From the NCBI RefSeq assembly GCF_018336815.1, contig NZ_CP050497.1, positions 496,001-560,000 of the forward strand: a DNA stretch of 64,000 nucleotides, given 5' to 3'. Below the pieces are notes generated by a model. The model was not told the DNA's origin. It ran no database searches and was given only the letters and a program-made list of their open reading frames with translations. This stretch comes from Treponema vincentii (GTDB lineage: Bacteria; Spirochaetota; Spirochaetia; Treponematales; Treponemataceae). Shown here one piece after another: positions 42,943-52,022 of this stretch (position 1 is the first letter of the stretch; every line of letters starts with the position of its first letter). The position numbers and the translations under genes are program-made.

Positions 42943-43674
42943 TTATTGATCTTCGACAGAAGTTTCTTCAGAATTTATCATAACATCAGTGTTTTCGTTT
43001 TCCGTTTTTGCTGCCTTTCTCTCTTTTTCAGCTTGCTTTGCTGCAAGGGCGATTTGCAACTGCTTTTGTCGGTTTTCTTCAAGCTGCTCCGTATCGTTAA
43101 AAAAGTCATACGCCTTTTTTATATCGTCATAATGGAATGGAATGCTGTCGATATAGTCGTCGATTGCTAATTTTCCATCGAGCGTTTGTACCTGAAAACC
43201 TTCAAGCAAGAGATATTTTTTCCCATCTTTCAGCAAAAAACTGAATCGTACATGGTTTGCAATTTTCCCTTCAGCAACAAGTCTGCTTATTGTCTCTGCA
43301 GATGATGCATAAGCATAAAGAGTTGTTTCACCAAGGTACCGATGACCGTTCTGTCTATGCTGGGAATCGGCAAGAGTGCTTATGCTGAAAAAACGGTCGA
43401 GTATAGCCTTCATTCCGGTATTTACGGAAAAATCGAGCCGATAGGTATACAGCATCGTATCGACTTTGAAACTAATAAAATCGTCTTTTGCTTTGGGCAT
43501 TACACAGCAGTTAATAGCGTATACCACGTCAAAATGGTTATTTTCCGTATTAACCGTAACACCGGTAACTGTCGGTTCCGTATACAACGCCTTAGCCGGC
43601 AATGTCGTACAAGCTGTAAGGCAGAATGCACAAACAGCCGCCGGAATCAAAATGATTTTTAATATAGTATTCAT
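42943..43674 (-). CDS. Hypothetical lipoprotein
   Basis: 243 residues. Signal peptide with lipobox LTAC (IILIPAAVCAFCLTAC). The mature part is mixed alpha/beta (TVTGVTVNTENNHFDVVYAI, VRFSFLLKDGKKYLLLEGFQ) with a C-terminal charged coiled coil (KQLQIALAAKQAEKERKAAK) and an acidic tail. I do not recognise the family. Start ATG 43674 follows AAAAGGAG. It may be co-transcribed with comF. Confidence 0.7.
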   Translation of the reverse strand: MNTILKIILIPAAVCAFCLTACTTLPAKALYTEPTVTGVTVNTENNHFDVVYAINCCVMPKAKDDFISFKVDTMLYTYRLDFSVNTGMKAILDRFFSISTLADSQHRQNGHRYLGETTLYAYASSAETISRLVAEGKIANHVRFSFLLKDGKKYLLLEGFQVQTLDGKLAIDDYIDSIPFHYDDIKKAYDFFNDTEQLEENRQKQLQIALAAKQAEKERKAAKTENENTDVMINSEETSVEDQ

Positions 43675-43743
43675 AGAAATCTCCTTTTAGAACACACATT
43701 GTTATTTGGATTCTATATTATTCTGCGTGGATATCCAAAAAAT

Positions 43744-43760
43744 ACCTGATGCATTTGCCC
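43744..43760. repeat. Solo MITE end after ffh
   Basis: ACCTGATGCATTTGCCC, preceded by TATTATTCTGCGTGG, equals the right end of E3. It lies seven bases beyond the ffh stop. Confidence 0.6.
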
Positions 43761-43767
43761 TACAGCG

Positions 43768-45093
43768 TTATCCCATCAGTCCCATAAGCCGCGCTTGAAG
43801 CCCCTTGCTTTTTGCGACCTTCCGCATTGTTTGACGGGTCTTTTCAAACTGCTTTAACAGTTTGTTCACTTCGGCGACGGAGGTGCCGGAACCTTTCGCA
43901 ATACGCTTGCGGCGGGGCGGCCCGATGATATGGTGATTTTCCCGCTCTTTAAGCGTCATCGACTGGATAATCGCCTTCTGCCGCTTAAAGCCCGCCTTAT
44001 CGATATCCTCGGCGGAAATTTGACCGGCAAGCCCCGGCATCATATCAAGCATAGATTCAATCGAACCCATCTTTTCGACATTTTCAAGCTGGTCGAGCAT
44101 ATCGGAAAGGGTGAAGGTTTCCGACGCCATTTTTTTCTGCAAGCGGGCTGCTTCTTCCGCATCGATGTTTTCCTGCGCTTTTTCTACGAGCGAAACAATA
44201 TCACCCATACCGAGAATTCTGCCGGCAATACGGTCGGGGTAGAACGGTTCAAAATCTTCAATTTTTTCACCGACACCGACATACAGGATAGGCTTGCCGG
44301 TTACGGTTTTTAACGATAATGCCGCACCGCCGCGAGCATCGGAGTCGAATTTGGTTAAAATAACACCGGTCAGACCCGCCTGTTCATCAAAGGCTTTAGC
44401 AACCTCGGCGGCATTTTGTCCTGTCATTGCATCGGCGACGAGGAGGGTTTCTACCGGATTAACCGCCTTTTTTACCGCGGCAATTTCCTGCATCATCGCT
44501 TCGTCGATTTGTAGCCGTCCCGCCGTATCGACGATAACGGTATCAAAGTCGTTTTTCCGTGCGAATGTAACCGCATTTTGCGCAACCCGTACCGCATCCT
44601 TGGTGTCTTCTTTATATACGGGGACGTCGATACGCTCTCCTAAAGAGGAGAGCTGCTCCACAGCGGCGGGACGGACGAGGTCGCAGGCAACGAGCAGCGG
44701 CTTACGGCCTTCTTTCTTTAAACGAGCCGCCAGTTTCGCTGCGGATGTCGTTTTACCGGAACCCTGCAAACCGAGAAAGAGGATAACCGATTGCGTGTCG
44801 GGACCTTTCAGTTGCAGGCTTTTCTTTTCGTCGCCTAAAAACGAAAGGATTTTATCGTGGACAATCTTGATAAACTGCTGACCGGGATTAACCGATTTTA
44901 ATACGGTTTCTCCCTTTGCTTCTTCGATTGTTGCATTGATAAAACGGCGCACCACGCGGAGGTTGACATCCGCTTCAAGCAGCGCAATTTTTATTTCCTC
45001 TACCGCTTCTTCAATATTTTTTTCGGTAATAGTTGCCTTGCCGCTTATCTTGCGGACAATGCCGCTAAACGTATTGGTAATTTTTTCAAGCAT
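43768..45093 (-). CDS. ffh: Signal recognition particle protein Ffh
   Basis: 441-residue SRP54 GTPase. N domain, G domain with G1 FLGLQGSGKTTSAAKLAARL, VIVDTAGRLQIDEAMMQEIA, LLVADAMTGQNAAEVAKAFD and LTKFDSDARGGAALS. The C-terminal methionine-rich M domain includes MGSIESMLDMMPGLAGQ and GSGTSVAEVNKLLKQFEKTR, binding signal peptides and SRP RNA (encoded at 21177-21268). Start ATG 45093 follows AAGGA. Confidence 0.97.
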   Translation of the reverse strand: MLEKITNTFSGIVRKISGKATITEKNIEEAVEEIKIALLEADVNLRVVRRFINATIEEAKGETVLKSVNPGQQFIKIVHDKILSFLGDEKKSLQLKGPDTQSVILFLGLQGSGKTTSAAKLAARLKKEGRKPLLVACDLVRPAAVEQLSSLGERIDVPVYKEDTKDAVRVAQNAVTFARKNDFDTVIVDTAGRLQIDEAMMQEIAAVKKAVNPVETLLVADAMTGQNAAEVAKAFDEQAGLTGVILTKFDSDARGGAALSLKTVTGKPILYVGVGEKIEDFEPFYPDRIAGRILGMGDIVSLVEKAQENIDAEEAARLQKKMASETFTLSDMLDQLENVEKMGSIESMLDMMPGLAGQISAEDIDKAGFKRQKAIIQSMTLKERENHHIIGPPRRKRIAKGSGTSVAEVNKLLKQFEKTRQTMRKVAKSKGLQARLMGLMG

Positions 45094-45211
45094 TTTTCAT
45101 CCTTAATCAAATATTTAAAGGAAAGTTCTAAAAACTTCGATCTTTTTAACGATATTCCAAATATATCCAAAGGTAATCGGCTAAAGCGATCGGGCTGGAT
45201 GTCCGTTTTCG

Positions 45212-45656
45212 TTAGAACCAGTCCTTATTACCGTCTTCCCAGCTGAAAAATTCTTCCGGCTGAAAAAACAGGCTAAGCTCCCGTGCGGCGCTTTCGGCGG
45301 AGTCTGACGAATGGACAACATTGATATTGGTATGCAAGGCATAATCGCCCCTGATGGTTCCCGGCTCCGCATTCAAAACCTTTGTCGCTCCGCAGAGTTT
45401 CCGCACAATCGCAACAGCCTCATCGCCTTCAAAAGCCATCGCAACTACGGGGCCGGAGGTGATATACTGCACCAATTCACCGAAAAACGGTTTATCGGCA
45501 TGTTCGGCATAGTGTTTTTTTGCAAGTTCGGGACTGATACGCATCAGTTTTAAGGCAACCAGTTTGAGTCCTTTTTTTTTCAAACCGGCTGAGCACTTCT
45601 CCGGCAATCCGCCGCTGAACTACACCGGGCTTCATCATTACAAATGTTCTTTCCAT
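45212..45656 (-). pseudogene. ndk: Nucleoside diphosphate kinase, frameshifted
   Basis: Starting at ATG 45656 (after GGAG) the frame reads ERTFVMMKPGVVQRRIAGEV and LSRFEKK, then leaves frame. A second frame continues GLKLVALKLMRISPELAKKH to a stop at 45212. The join is a run of nine T on the plus strand (45572-45580); eight would give RFEKKGLKLVALK, the standard Ndk sequence, and a 147-residue protein of normal length. The C-terminal part lacks the usual NxxHGSDS form but has NVVHSSDSAESAARELSLFF, with the active-site histidine in TNINVVHSSD. Sequencing error, slippage or true mutation cannot be told apart. Confidence 0.88.
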
Positions 45657-45721
45657 AATTTATTTCTCCAAGATATAAAATAATTAATAATTAAAAATTC
45701 GTAATTTTTCTTAATTCTTAA

Positions 45722-48172
45722 TTACTGAACAATGACTTTTTCCAGCTTCCAGATATCCCGCACATAGTCTTCGATGGTACGGTCTGAACTGAACTTACCC
45801 GATCGGGCGATGTTCAGAAGGCACATTTTAGCCCATTTCATCGGGTCGCGGTAGTATTCGACAATCCGCTCCTGCGCCGCCGCATAAGCATCGAAGTCCG
45901 CCAGTACGTAATAGACGTCCGGCCGCTGACCTTCCACGCCATATACCAGCGAATCATACAATTCTCTAAAACTGTTGTCAAAGGGCGGCGTATACGTCCC
46001 GTCGATAAGCTGGGTCAATGCCCTCGCCAGTGCGGGATTGCGGTTCAGGTATTCTTGCGGATTATAGCTGTGCTCGTGCTCAATCGTGTGAATCTCATCG
46101 GCTGTGATGCCGAAAATGACGGCGTTTTCCGCGCCTACTTCTTCCACAATTTCGATGTTAGCGCCGTCCAGTGTTCCGAGTGTGATGGCTCCGTTCAGCA
46201 TAAACTTCATATTGCCGGTTCCCGACGCTTCCTTACCCGCGGTGGAAATCTGCTCGGAAATATCCGAGGCGGGGAAAATCTTTTCGGCAGTTGAGACGCA
46301 ATAGTTTGCTGCAAACACCACCTTTAATTTTCCCCGTACGCGGTGATCGTTGTTGATGCGGTCGGCAACGGTATTGATCAGCTTAATGATGAGCTTTGCC
46401 CGCCGATAGCCCGACGCCGCTTTTGCACCGAAGATAAAGGTGTGCGGAATAGGATCATACGTCGGGTCTTCGATAATTCTGTTATAGAGTGTCATCACAT
46501 GCAGGATGTTTAAGAGTTGGCGTTTGTATTCGTGGAGCCGTTTTATCTGTACGTCAAAAATCGAGTTGGGATCGATCACAACTCCCTGCGTCCGTTTGAG
46601 GAATTCCGCAAGCCGCTCTTTATTGTGTTTTTTTATTGCGATTAGTTCCTGTAAGGCTTCCTGATTATCCGCCAGTTTTTCAAGCTGCCGCAGCTGGGTA
46701 AGGTCTTTAATCCAGCCGTCGCCGATATGCTTCGTAATAAAGGCCGAAAGCGCGGGGTTCGCAGTTAAAAGCCAGCGGCGCTGCGTAACGCCGTTTGTCT
46801 TATTGTTAAATTTCTGCGGATACAGATTATACCAATCGGACAGCTCTTTGGTTTTAAGGATTTCGGTGTGCAGCGCCGCGACACCGTTGACCGAAAACGA
46901 ACCGGCAATCGCGAGCCATGCCATACGGATTTTCCCTTCGCCGATAATGGACATCTTGTTGTGTTTTTTCCAATCGTTCGGATATTTTTCCCGCAGCTCC
47001 AGCAGGAAGCGGCGGTTTATCTCTTCTACAATTTGATACACGCGCGGCAGTAAGCCTTGGAATATCTCGATCGGCCATTTTTCCAAAGCTTCCGCTAAAA
47101 TCGTATGGTTTGTGTATGCAAAGGTTTGAGTAACAATCGCCCATGCCGCATCCCAGCCGAGGTGGTGTTCGTCCATCAAAAGGCGCATCAGCTCGGGGAT
47201 TGCCACGACGGGGTGCGTATCGTTTAGCTGGATAACGTTATAGCGCGGAAAATCGGCGAAATTTGTACCGTGCTTATGGATGAACGAACGCACCAAATCC
47301 TGTAAACTTGCGGAAGTGAAAAAATACTGCTGCTTTAAACGGAGCGCTTTTCCCGATGGACCGGTGTCGTTGGGGTATAGTACGCGGGAAATATTTTCTG
47401 CGGAGTTCTGCTTTGCAACCGCAGCGGTGTATTCCATATTGTTAAAGAGCTGGAGATCGAAGCCGTCGGGAGAGGACGCTTCCCAGAGGCGCAGGCGGTT
47501 GACGGTTTTGGTACCGTAGCCGATGATTGCCATATCATAAGGGGTTGCGATGACCTCTTCGGCGTTTTCCAAGCGGTAGAGGAGCGTACCGTCTTCTTGT
47601 TGTGTGCATATCGGGGTTCCGCCAAAGCGCACCGTTACTGCTAAATCGTCACGGCGTATTTCCCATGGATCGCGGTAGCGCCGCCAGTTGTCGGGGTACT
47701 CTACCTGATACCCGTTTTCAATCCGTTGTTCAAACATACCGTATTGATAGCGGATACCGTAGCCGTGCCCGGGATAGTCGAGCGTAGCAAGCGAATCCAA
47801 AAAACAGGCGGCGAGTCGGCCAAGGCCTCCGTTTCCAAGCCCTGCATCAGGTTCTTCATCCTCGATGTCCCGATACGTGGCGGAAAGTTCCGTTAAAAGT
47901 TCTTCCATTACGGCACGCATACCGGTGTTGTTCAGATTATTCGAAAGCGCCCGTCCCATCAGAAATTCGGCGGAAAAATAATACATCTGTCGCACATCGG
48001 GCTGCTCTTGCGCATTCCGTGTTGCGGATATATTGGGTTGAATGCTATCCATGATACTGCTTGCCACGGCATCATACAGTTCCCGTTTTGTTGCTTCGAA
48101 TAAGTCCTTGCTGAAATTCCGTTTCAGCTTACCTAAGATGCTTGCCCGTAAAGTTCCTTTTAACTGAGACAT
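45722..48172 (-). CDS. glgP: Glycogen/maltodextrin phosphorylase
   Basis: 816 residues. Releases glucose-1-phosphate from alpha-1,4-glucans. N-terminal GLGNGGLGRLAACFLDSLAT and YGMFEQRIENGYQVEYPDNW; C-terminal VQIKRLHEYKRQLLNILHVM; the PLP site is EASGTGNMKFMLNGAITLGT followed by LDGANIEI. Length is normal. It begins ten bases after glgX ends on the same strand, so the pair forms a glycogen-breakdown operon. Confidence 0.97.
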   Translation of the reverse strand: MSQLKGTLRASILGKLKRNFSKDLFEATKRELYDAVASSIMDSIQPNISATRNAQEQPDVRQMYYFSAEFLMGRALSNNLNNTGMRAVMEELLTELSATYRDIEDEEPDAGLGNGGLGRLAACFLDSLATLDYPGHGYGIRYQYGMFEQRIENGYQVEYPDNWRRYRDPWEIRRDDLAVTVRFGGTPICTQQEDGTLLYRLENAEEVIATPYDMAIIGYGTKTVNRLRLWEASSPDGFDLQLFNNMEYTAAVAKQNSAENISRVLYPNDTGPSGKALRLKQQYFFTSASLQDLVRSFIHKHGTNFADFPRYNVIQLNDTHPVVAIPELMRLLMDEHHLGWDAAWAIVTQTFAYTNHTILAEALEKWPIEIFQGLLPRVYQIVEEINRRFLLELREKYPNDWKKHNKMSIIGEGKIRMAWLAIAGSFSVNGVAALHTEILKTKELSDWYNLYPQKFNNKTNGVTQRRWLLTANPALSAFITKHIGDGWIKDLTQLRQLEKLADNQEALQELIAIKKHNKERLAEFLKRTQGVVIDPNSIFDVQIKRLHEYKRQLLNILHVMTLYNRIIEDPTYDPIPHTFIFGAKAASGYRRAKLIIKLINTVADRINNDHRVRGKLKVVFAANYCVSTAEKIFPASDISEQISTAGKEASGTGNMKFMLNGAITLGTLDGANIEIVEEVGAENAVIFGITADEIHTIEHEHSYNPQEYLNRNPALARALTQLIDGTYTPPFDNSFRELYDSLVYGVEGQRPDVYYVLADFDAYAAAQERIVEYYRDPMKWAKMCLLNIARSGKFSSDRTIEDYVRDIWKLEKVIVQ

Positions 48173-48182
48173 AAATTACCTC

Positions 48183-50327
48183 TTATTTCAGAATTAACAC
48201 GACGGCAGTCGCTGCCAACGCGACATATTTTTGCTGATTTTCCAAAAGCGGCGCCTGTTCGGGTGTGGTAAAATCTTCTCCAGCCGGATAGGATGTATCG
48301 ATCAGCCGGTACCAATGCTTTCCTTCCGGCGGTGGGCAGATTGTTGCGGTAACGTCAAAACTGCCTCCGTTCAATATGATATAAAAGCTGTTATCATCGC
48401 GTTCGGCTCTCGTTTCCGCCGTGGAACCGTCAAGAAAATATGCCAAAAAAGACGAAGGCTGGTTCCAATCGGGAGCGCCGCCCTGCGCGTCGTACCAACT
48501 AATATCCGGTTTACGCCGGTCGTCCGATTGCGTTCCCGTTAAAAATTCCGAGCGCGAAAACACCGGATGCTGCTTACGCAGGCGGATCAGTTTTTTCACA
48601 AATGTTAATATATCGGCATTGCTTTGGGTGAGCGACCAGTCGAACCAGCTGATCTCGTTGTCTTGACAGTAGGGGTTGTTGTTCCCCCCTTGCGTTCGCA
48701 ATACCTCATCTCCGGCAGTCAACATCGGAGTACCCAGTGATAAAATAAGCGTCAGCAGAATATTCTTTGCTTTTTGCTTTCGCAAGGTCTCAATGCGAGT
48801 GTTTTCGGTTTTTCCTTCAAAGCCGTTGTTATAGCTGCAATTAAAATCGGTACCGTCCCGATTGTTCTCTCCGTTCTCTTCGTTGTGCTTTTTATCGTAG
48901 CTTAATAAATCGTAGAGGGTAAATCCATCGTGGCTGGTAACAAAGTTGATGGAATGGAAGGGCTTGCGTCCGTTGCCGGAGTACAAATCGGCGGAACCGG
49001 TTACCCGTGTCGCAAGTTCCTTGGCATGGAAAGAATCCCCGCGCCAAAAGAGCCGCACATCATCACGGAAACGGTCATTCCATTCAGCCCACCTGCCGCC
49101 GGGGAAATTTCCAACCTGATAGGCGCCGCCCGCATCCCACGCTTCGGCGATGATCTTTGTTTTTCTCAATATGGGGTCTTCGGCAATATGCTCAAGGGTC
49201 GGCGGATTATCCATCAGTTTTCCTTTTTGATCTCTACCCAAGATGGAGCCGAGGTCGAATCGGAAGCCGTCGACGTGCATTTCGATAACCCAGTACCGCA
49301 GACAGTCTAAGATAAAGGTCTGCACAATCGGGTGATTACAGTTGAAGGTGTTGCCGCAGCCTGAGTAGTTGCGGTAATAACGTGCATTATCTTCCAGTAT
49401 ATAATAGATGGTATTGTCCAAGCCGCGGAACGAAAGGGTCGGGCCGAATTCGCTCCCCTCCGCCGTATGATTAAATACGATGTCCAGAATCACTTCGATG
49501 CCGTTTTTATGCAGTTCGCGCACCATCCGTTTAAACTCGAATACCGCCCCTATACCTTCACGTTCGGAGGCATACGACGATTTTGGCGCAAAAAAAGCGA
49601 TGGTGCTATATCCCCAGTAGTTTTTTAATACCGTGCCCGTCCGCGGGTTGATTCCGGTGAGTTCATGCTCGTTAAATTCCTGAATAGGCAATAGCTCAAG
49701 GCTGGTAATGCCCAGTTCTTTTAGGTACGGAATAGTATCGATAATACCTTGATACGTTCCTTTATGCTGCTGCGGCGCATTGGGATGGCACGAAAGCCCT
49801 TTTACATGCGCCTCGTATATGATGCAGTCTTTCAGCGGATAATTGAGCGGATGGTCGCCCTGCCAGTCAAAATCATCGTGAGCTACTGCGATGCACTTGG
49901 GAAAAGGAGCAGCTGACTGTTGGGTTAAAAAAGCAAGGTCGCCGTCTATATGCGGCGGAGGTGTTTGTGTAGAAAAATTTCCGCTAAAAGATTCCGTATT
50001 AGCAAGCCCCTGTGCGTATGGGTCGAGCAGATAATTGCCGGCATTAAAGCGCATTCCTTCATAAGGAGCAAAGGGACCGTCGACGCGGTAAAGGTATAAG
50101 GCGTTTTTCGGTAAGCCTGTGATAAAAACGTGCCAGATATCCCCTGTTTTATTCGTATGAGGGTCAAAAGTGTATGAGCAACAAGGCGCAGAATCTTCGG
50201 GATTTACAAAGATATCCAACGTTACCGAAAAGGCATGGCGGGAAAAGATACTGAAATTCACACCGTCGCTATAGACGGCAGCGCCGGCAGGAAGCGGACT
50301 CCCCGGCAAAAATGATAGGGTTTCCAT
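48183..50327 (-). CDS. glgX: Glycogen debranching enzyme (isoamylase type)
   Basis: 714 residues, GH13 isoamylase/GlgX family. An N-terminal CBM48 domain (PLPAGAAVYSDGVNFSIFSR) precedes the barrel with VILDIVFNHTAEGSEFGPTL, the nucleophile region HVDGFRFDLGSIL, the acid/base region TKIIAEAWDAGGAYQVGNFP and FVTSHDGFTLYDLLSY. It removes alpha-1,6 branches left by phosphorylase. The start is put at ATG 50327; the open frame extends further into element E4, but that part is not protein-like. No Shine-Dalgarno is seen. Confidence 0.93.
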   Translation of the reverse strand: METLSFLPGSPLPAGAAVYSDGVNFSIFSRHAFSVTLDIFVNPEDSAPCCSYTFDPHTNKTGDIWHVFITGLPKNALYLYRVDGPFAPYEGMRFNAGNYLLDPYAQGLANTESFSGNFSTQTPPPHIDGDLAFLTQQSAAPFPKCIAVAHDDFDWQGDHPLNYPLKDCIIYEAHVKGLSCHPNAPQQHKGTYQGIIDTIPYLKELGITSLELLPIQEFNEHELTGINPRTGTVLKNYWGYSTIAFFAPKSSYASEREGIGAVFEFKRMVRELHKNGIEVILDIVFNHTAEGSEFGPTLSFRGLDNTIYYILEDNARYYRNYSGCGNTFNCNHPIVQTFILDCLRYWVIEMHVDGFRFDLGSILGRDQKGKLMDNPPTLEHIAEDPILRKTKIIAEAWDAGGAYQVGNFPGGRWAEWNDRFRDDVRLFWRGDSFHAKELATRVTGSADLYSGNGRKPFHSINFVTSHDGFTLYDLLSYDKKHNEENGENNRDGTDFNCSYNNGFEGKTENTRIETLRKQKAKNILLTLILSLGTPMLTAGDEVLRTQGGNNNPYCQDNEISWFDWSLTQSNADILTFVKKLIRLRKQHPVFSRSEFLTGTQSDDRRKPDISWYDAQGGAPDWNQPSSFLAYFLDGSTAETRAERDDNSFYIILNGGSFDVTATICPPPEGKHWYRLIDTSYPAGEDFTTPEQAPLLENQQKYVALAATAVVLILK

Positions 50328-50382
50328 GAACAAAACGAAATGTAGCACGAAAAATAAAATTATGCTATACTCATCCAAAGTT

Positions 50383-50523
50383 AGGATAAACACATCAGCT
50401 TTTTTATAGTACCCCGAAAAATAAAGAGGCTGTTCAACCAGAATTGAACCTCTTCGCGGTTCAAATGGTCTCACAGCCTCTTTATTTTTCGATATTTGAT
50501 TAATAACCTGATGTGTTTATCCT
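50383..50523. mobile_element. MITE-like element E4
   Basis: Ends AGGATAAACACATCAG and CTGATGTGTTTATCCT, a perfect inverted repeat; 141 bp. The inner stem AAATAAAGAGGCTGT / ACAGCCTCTTTATTT encloses the GAACC..GGTTC segment shared with E2 and E3, here in opposite orientation. The same A substitution in both ends (ACACATC / GATGTGT) shows the ends change together. Confidence 0.82.
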
Positions 50524-50537
50524 GCTTCTCAAAATAA

Positions 50538-50606
50538 AATGTGCAAAATTTTTAGCAAAATTTTGCATGAAAGGCAGCGCTTAAACTATTTCTGATGCGT
50601 TTGTCC
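50538..50606. repeat. Hairpin and solo MITE end
   Basis: TGCAAAATTTT-TAGC-AAAATTTTGCA at about 50541-50566, then TCTGATGCGTTTGTCC (50591-50606), one terminal repeat without a partner. Confidence 0.55.
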
Positions 50607-50622
50607 GTCTTTCCTAAAAGTA

Positions 50623-50656
50623 GTGTGAAATTTTGTATATCTACAAAATTTCACAC
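50623..50656 (+). promoter_or_regulatory. 15-bp perfect hairpin abutting a ribosome binding site
   Basis: GTGTGAAATTTTGTA-TATC-TACAAAATTTCACAC lies directly before AGAAGGA and ATG 50672. It could be an operator, an mRNA-stabilising stem or another repeat of the TGTGCGAAATTTT family seen at 16934. Confidence 0.6.
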
Positions 50657-50671
50657 AGAAGGATAAAAGTT

Positions 50672-51970
50672 ATGAAGAAGATACCGATTGTCAGTACCGT
50701 TGCAACCACCGTAGATGCGATGGAGCAGGCATGTAAACAGTCTAATTTCAGTATTATTTCGCAACAATTACATGATTACGCCGAGGTGCTTTCGGCTTTC
50801 CGATACGAAATGCCGGAGATCAAGATTATCGATTTCGGTGATCCGGCGGTTCATGCGGAAAAATGCCTTAAAGTAGTAAAGGATGATCCGTGGCTGCTGT
50901 TTGGAGGAGTTATTGCAATTACCGATTCGCAGGAACAAAAAGCGACACTGACACAACGGAAAGAGCCTAACTTTTTATTTGTTTTAACGCGCAAGGAATT
51001 TGAACAGTATGTTGCGCAGATTATTAAAATCTTAAATCATCATGAACATTTTTTAGTCAACCGTGGAATGAGTCATCCGGCAAACGAGCTTGAACACGGC
51101 AGTTTTACCAGTGAGACCGATCCGTTTGAAATTATGTTCTATGCAAATCTTATCTCTACATACCTTTATAATACCGATCGTGTGAATGAAGCGGAACGGA
51201 GTGCGTTTCAGGGCGCGATGATGGAGTTGCTGCTGAACGCTGTAGAGCACGGTAATTGCAATATCAGTTATGATGAGAAAACCGAATGGCTTAAACAGGG
51301 AAAGGATGTACTTGAGCTTATCAGAATAAAGCAGATGGATCCTGCTGTCGGAACGAAAAAAGTTCTCATCACATACAATATTTCTCCTGAACGCACGCGG
51401 ATTACCATCAAAGATGATGGCCCAGGGTTTGACTGGCGTTCCGCGCTCGATGCGCCTTTTGAAGCAGGTTTACATGGGATGGGCATTAAGATGAGCCAAA
51501 GTTTTGTAAAAGAACTGTATTATAATGATGCGGGGAACGAGGTTTCATTCGAGGTTCCAAATCAAAAAAACAGTGCAAACCTCACACCGGCAATTTTGCG
51601 GGAGCAGGAAACCTTTCATTTTAATCACTTGCAGGTGGTATGCCGTCAAAACGATGAATCAAGCAATCTTTTTTATATTCGCTCCGGCCGCTATGCTGTT
51701 TATGTCGACAATACGCTGTTAACGGTGCTGACTCCCGCGGATATTTTTATCGGAGAGATGGCATTTCTCACTAATGATAGACGGTCGGCAACGGTTGTCG
51801 CAATCGGAAATGGTACGTTAGTTAAAGTGCCTAAGATGAAATTTATGAAGCTGATCGAATCTTACCCGCATTACGGTATTTTTTTGTCGCGGCTTCTTGC
51901 TGACCGCCTTGCTCGCCAATCACGCGAAAGCGCCTCGCTCAAGACCGAACTGAAAGCCTTGAAAGATTGA
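50672..51970 (+). CDS. Regulator with HATPase domain and C-terminal cyclic-nucleotide-binding domain
   Basis: 432 residues. N-terminal ~130 residues resemble a degenerate receiver fold (PEIKIIDFGDPAVHAEKC, NFLFVLTRKEFEQYVAQIIK). The middle is a HATPase_c domain of the RsbW/anti-sigma kinase kind: FQGAMMELLLNAVEHGN (N box), IKDDGPGFDWR (G1), GLHGMGIKMSQSFV (G2). The C-terminus is a cNMP-binding fold: NLFYIRSGRYAVYVDNTLLT, DIFIGEMAFLTNDRRSATVV. It could couple a small molecule to serine-kinase signalling and is a candidate partner of the SpoIIE phosphatase at 30362. ATG 50672 is chosen for its Shine-Dalgarno. Confidence 0.82.
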   Translation: MKKIPIVSTVATTVDAMEQACKQSNFSIISQQLHDYAEVLSAFRYEMPEIKIIDFGDPAVHAEKCLKVVKDDPWLLFGGVIAITDSQEQKATLTQRKEPNFLFVLTRKEFEQYVAQIIKILNHHEHFLVNRGMSHPANELEHGSFTSETDPFEIMFYANLISTYLYNTDRVNEAERSAFQGAMMELLLNAVEHGNCNISYDEKTEWLKQGKDVLELIRIKQMDPAVGTKKVLITYNISPERTRITIKDDGPGFDWRSALDAPFEAGLHGMGIKMSQSFVKELYYNDAGNEVSFEVPNQKNSANLTPAILREQETFHFNHLQVVCRQNDESSNLFYIRSGRYAVYVDNTLLTVLTPADIFIGEMAFLTNDRRSATVVAIGNGTLVKVPKMKFMKLIESYPHYGIFLSRLLADRLARQSRESASLKTELKALKD

Positions 51971-51986
51971 GCTTAGGGTAAACACA

Positions 51987-52015
51987 TTTACAAAGATACG
52001 CCGGTTCGCTATACT
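51987..52015 (+). promoter_or_regulatory. Predicted leaderless promoter of hprK
   Basis: TTTACA, 17-base spacer, TATACT, then seven bases to ATG 52023. The -35 box overlaps a partial MITE end (GGGTAAACACATTTAC, 51976-51991). Confidence 0.6.
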
Positions 52016-52022
52016 CGCGTAT

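Noticed and set aside
50328-50474. Longer N-terminus for glgX
   Set aside because: The extension runs through MITE E4 and is not like the family; METLSFLPGSPLPAGA at 50327 is a normal GlgX start.
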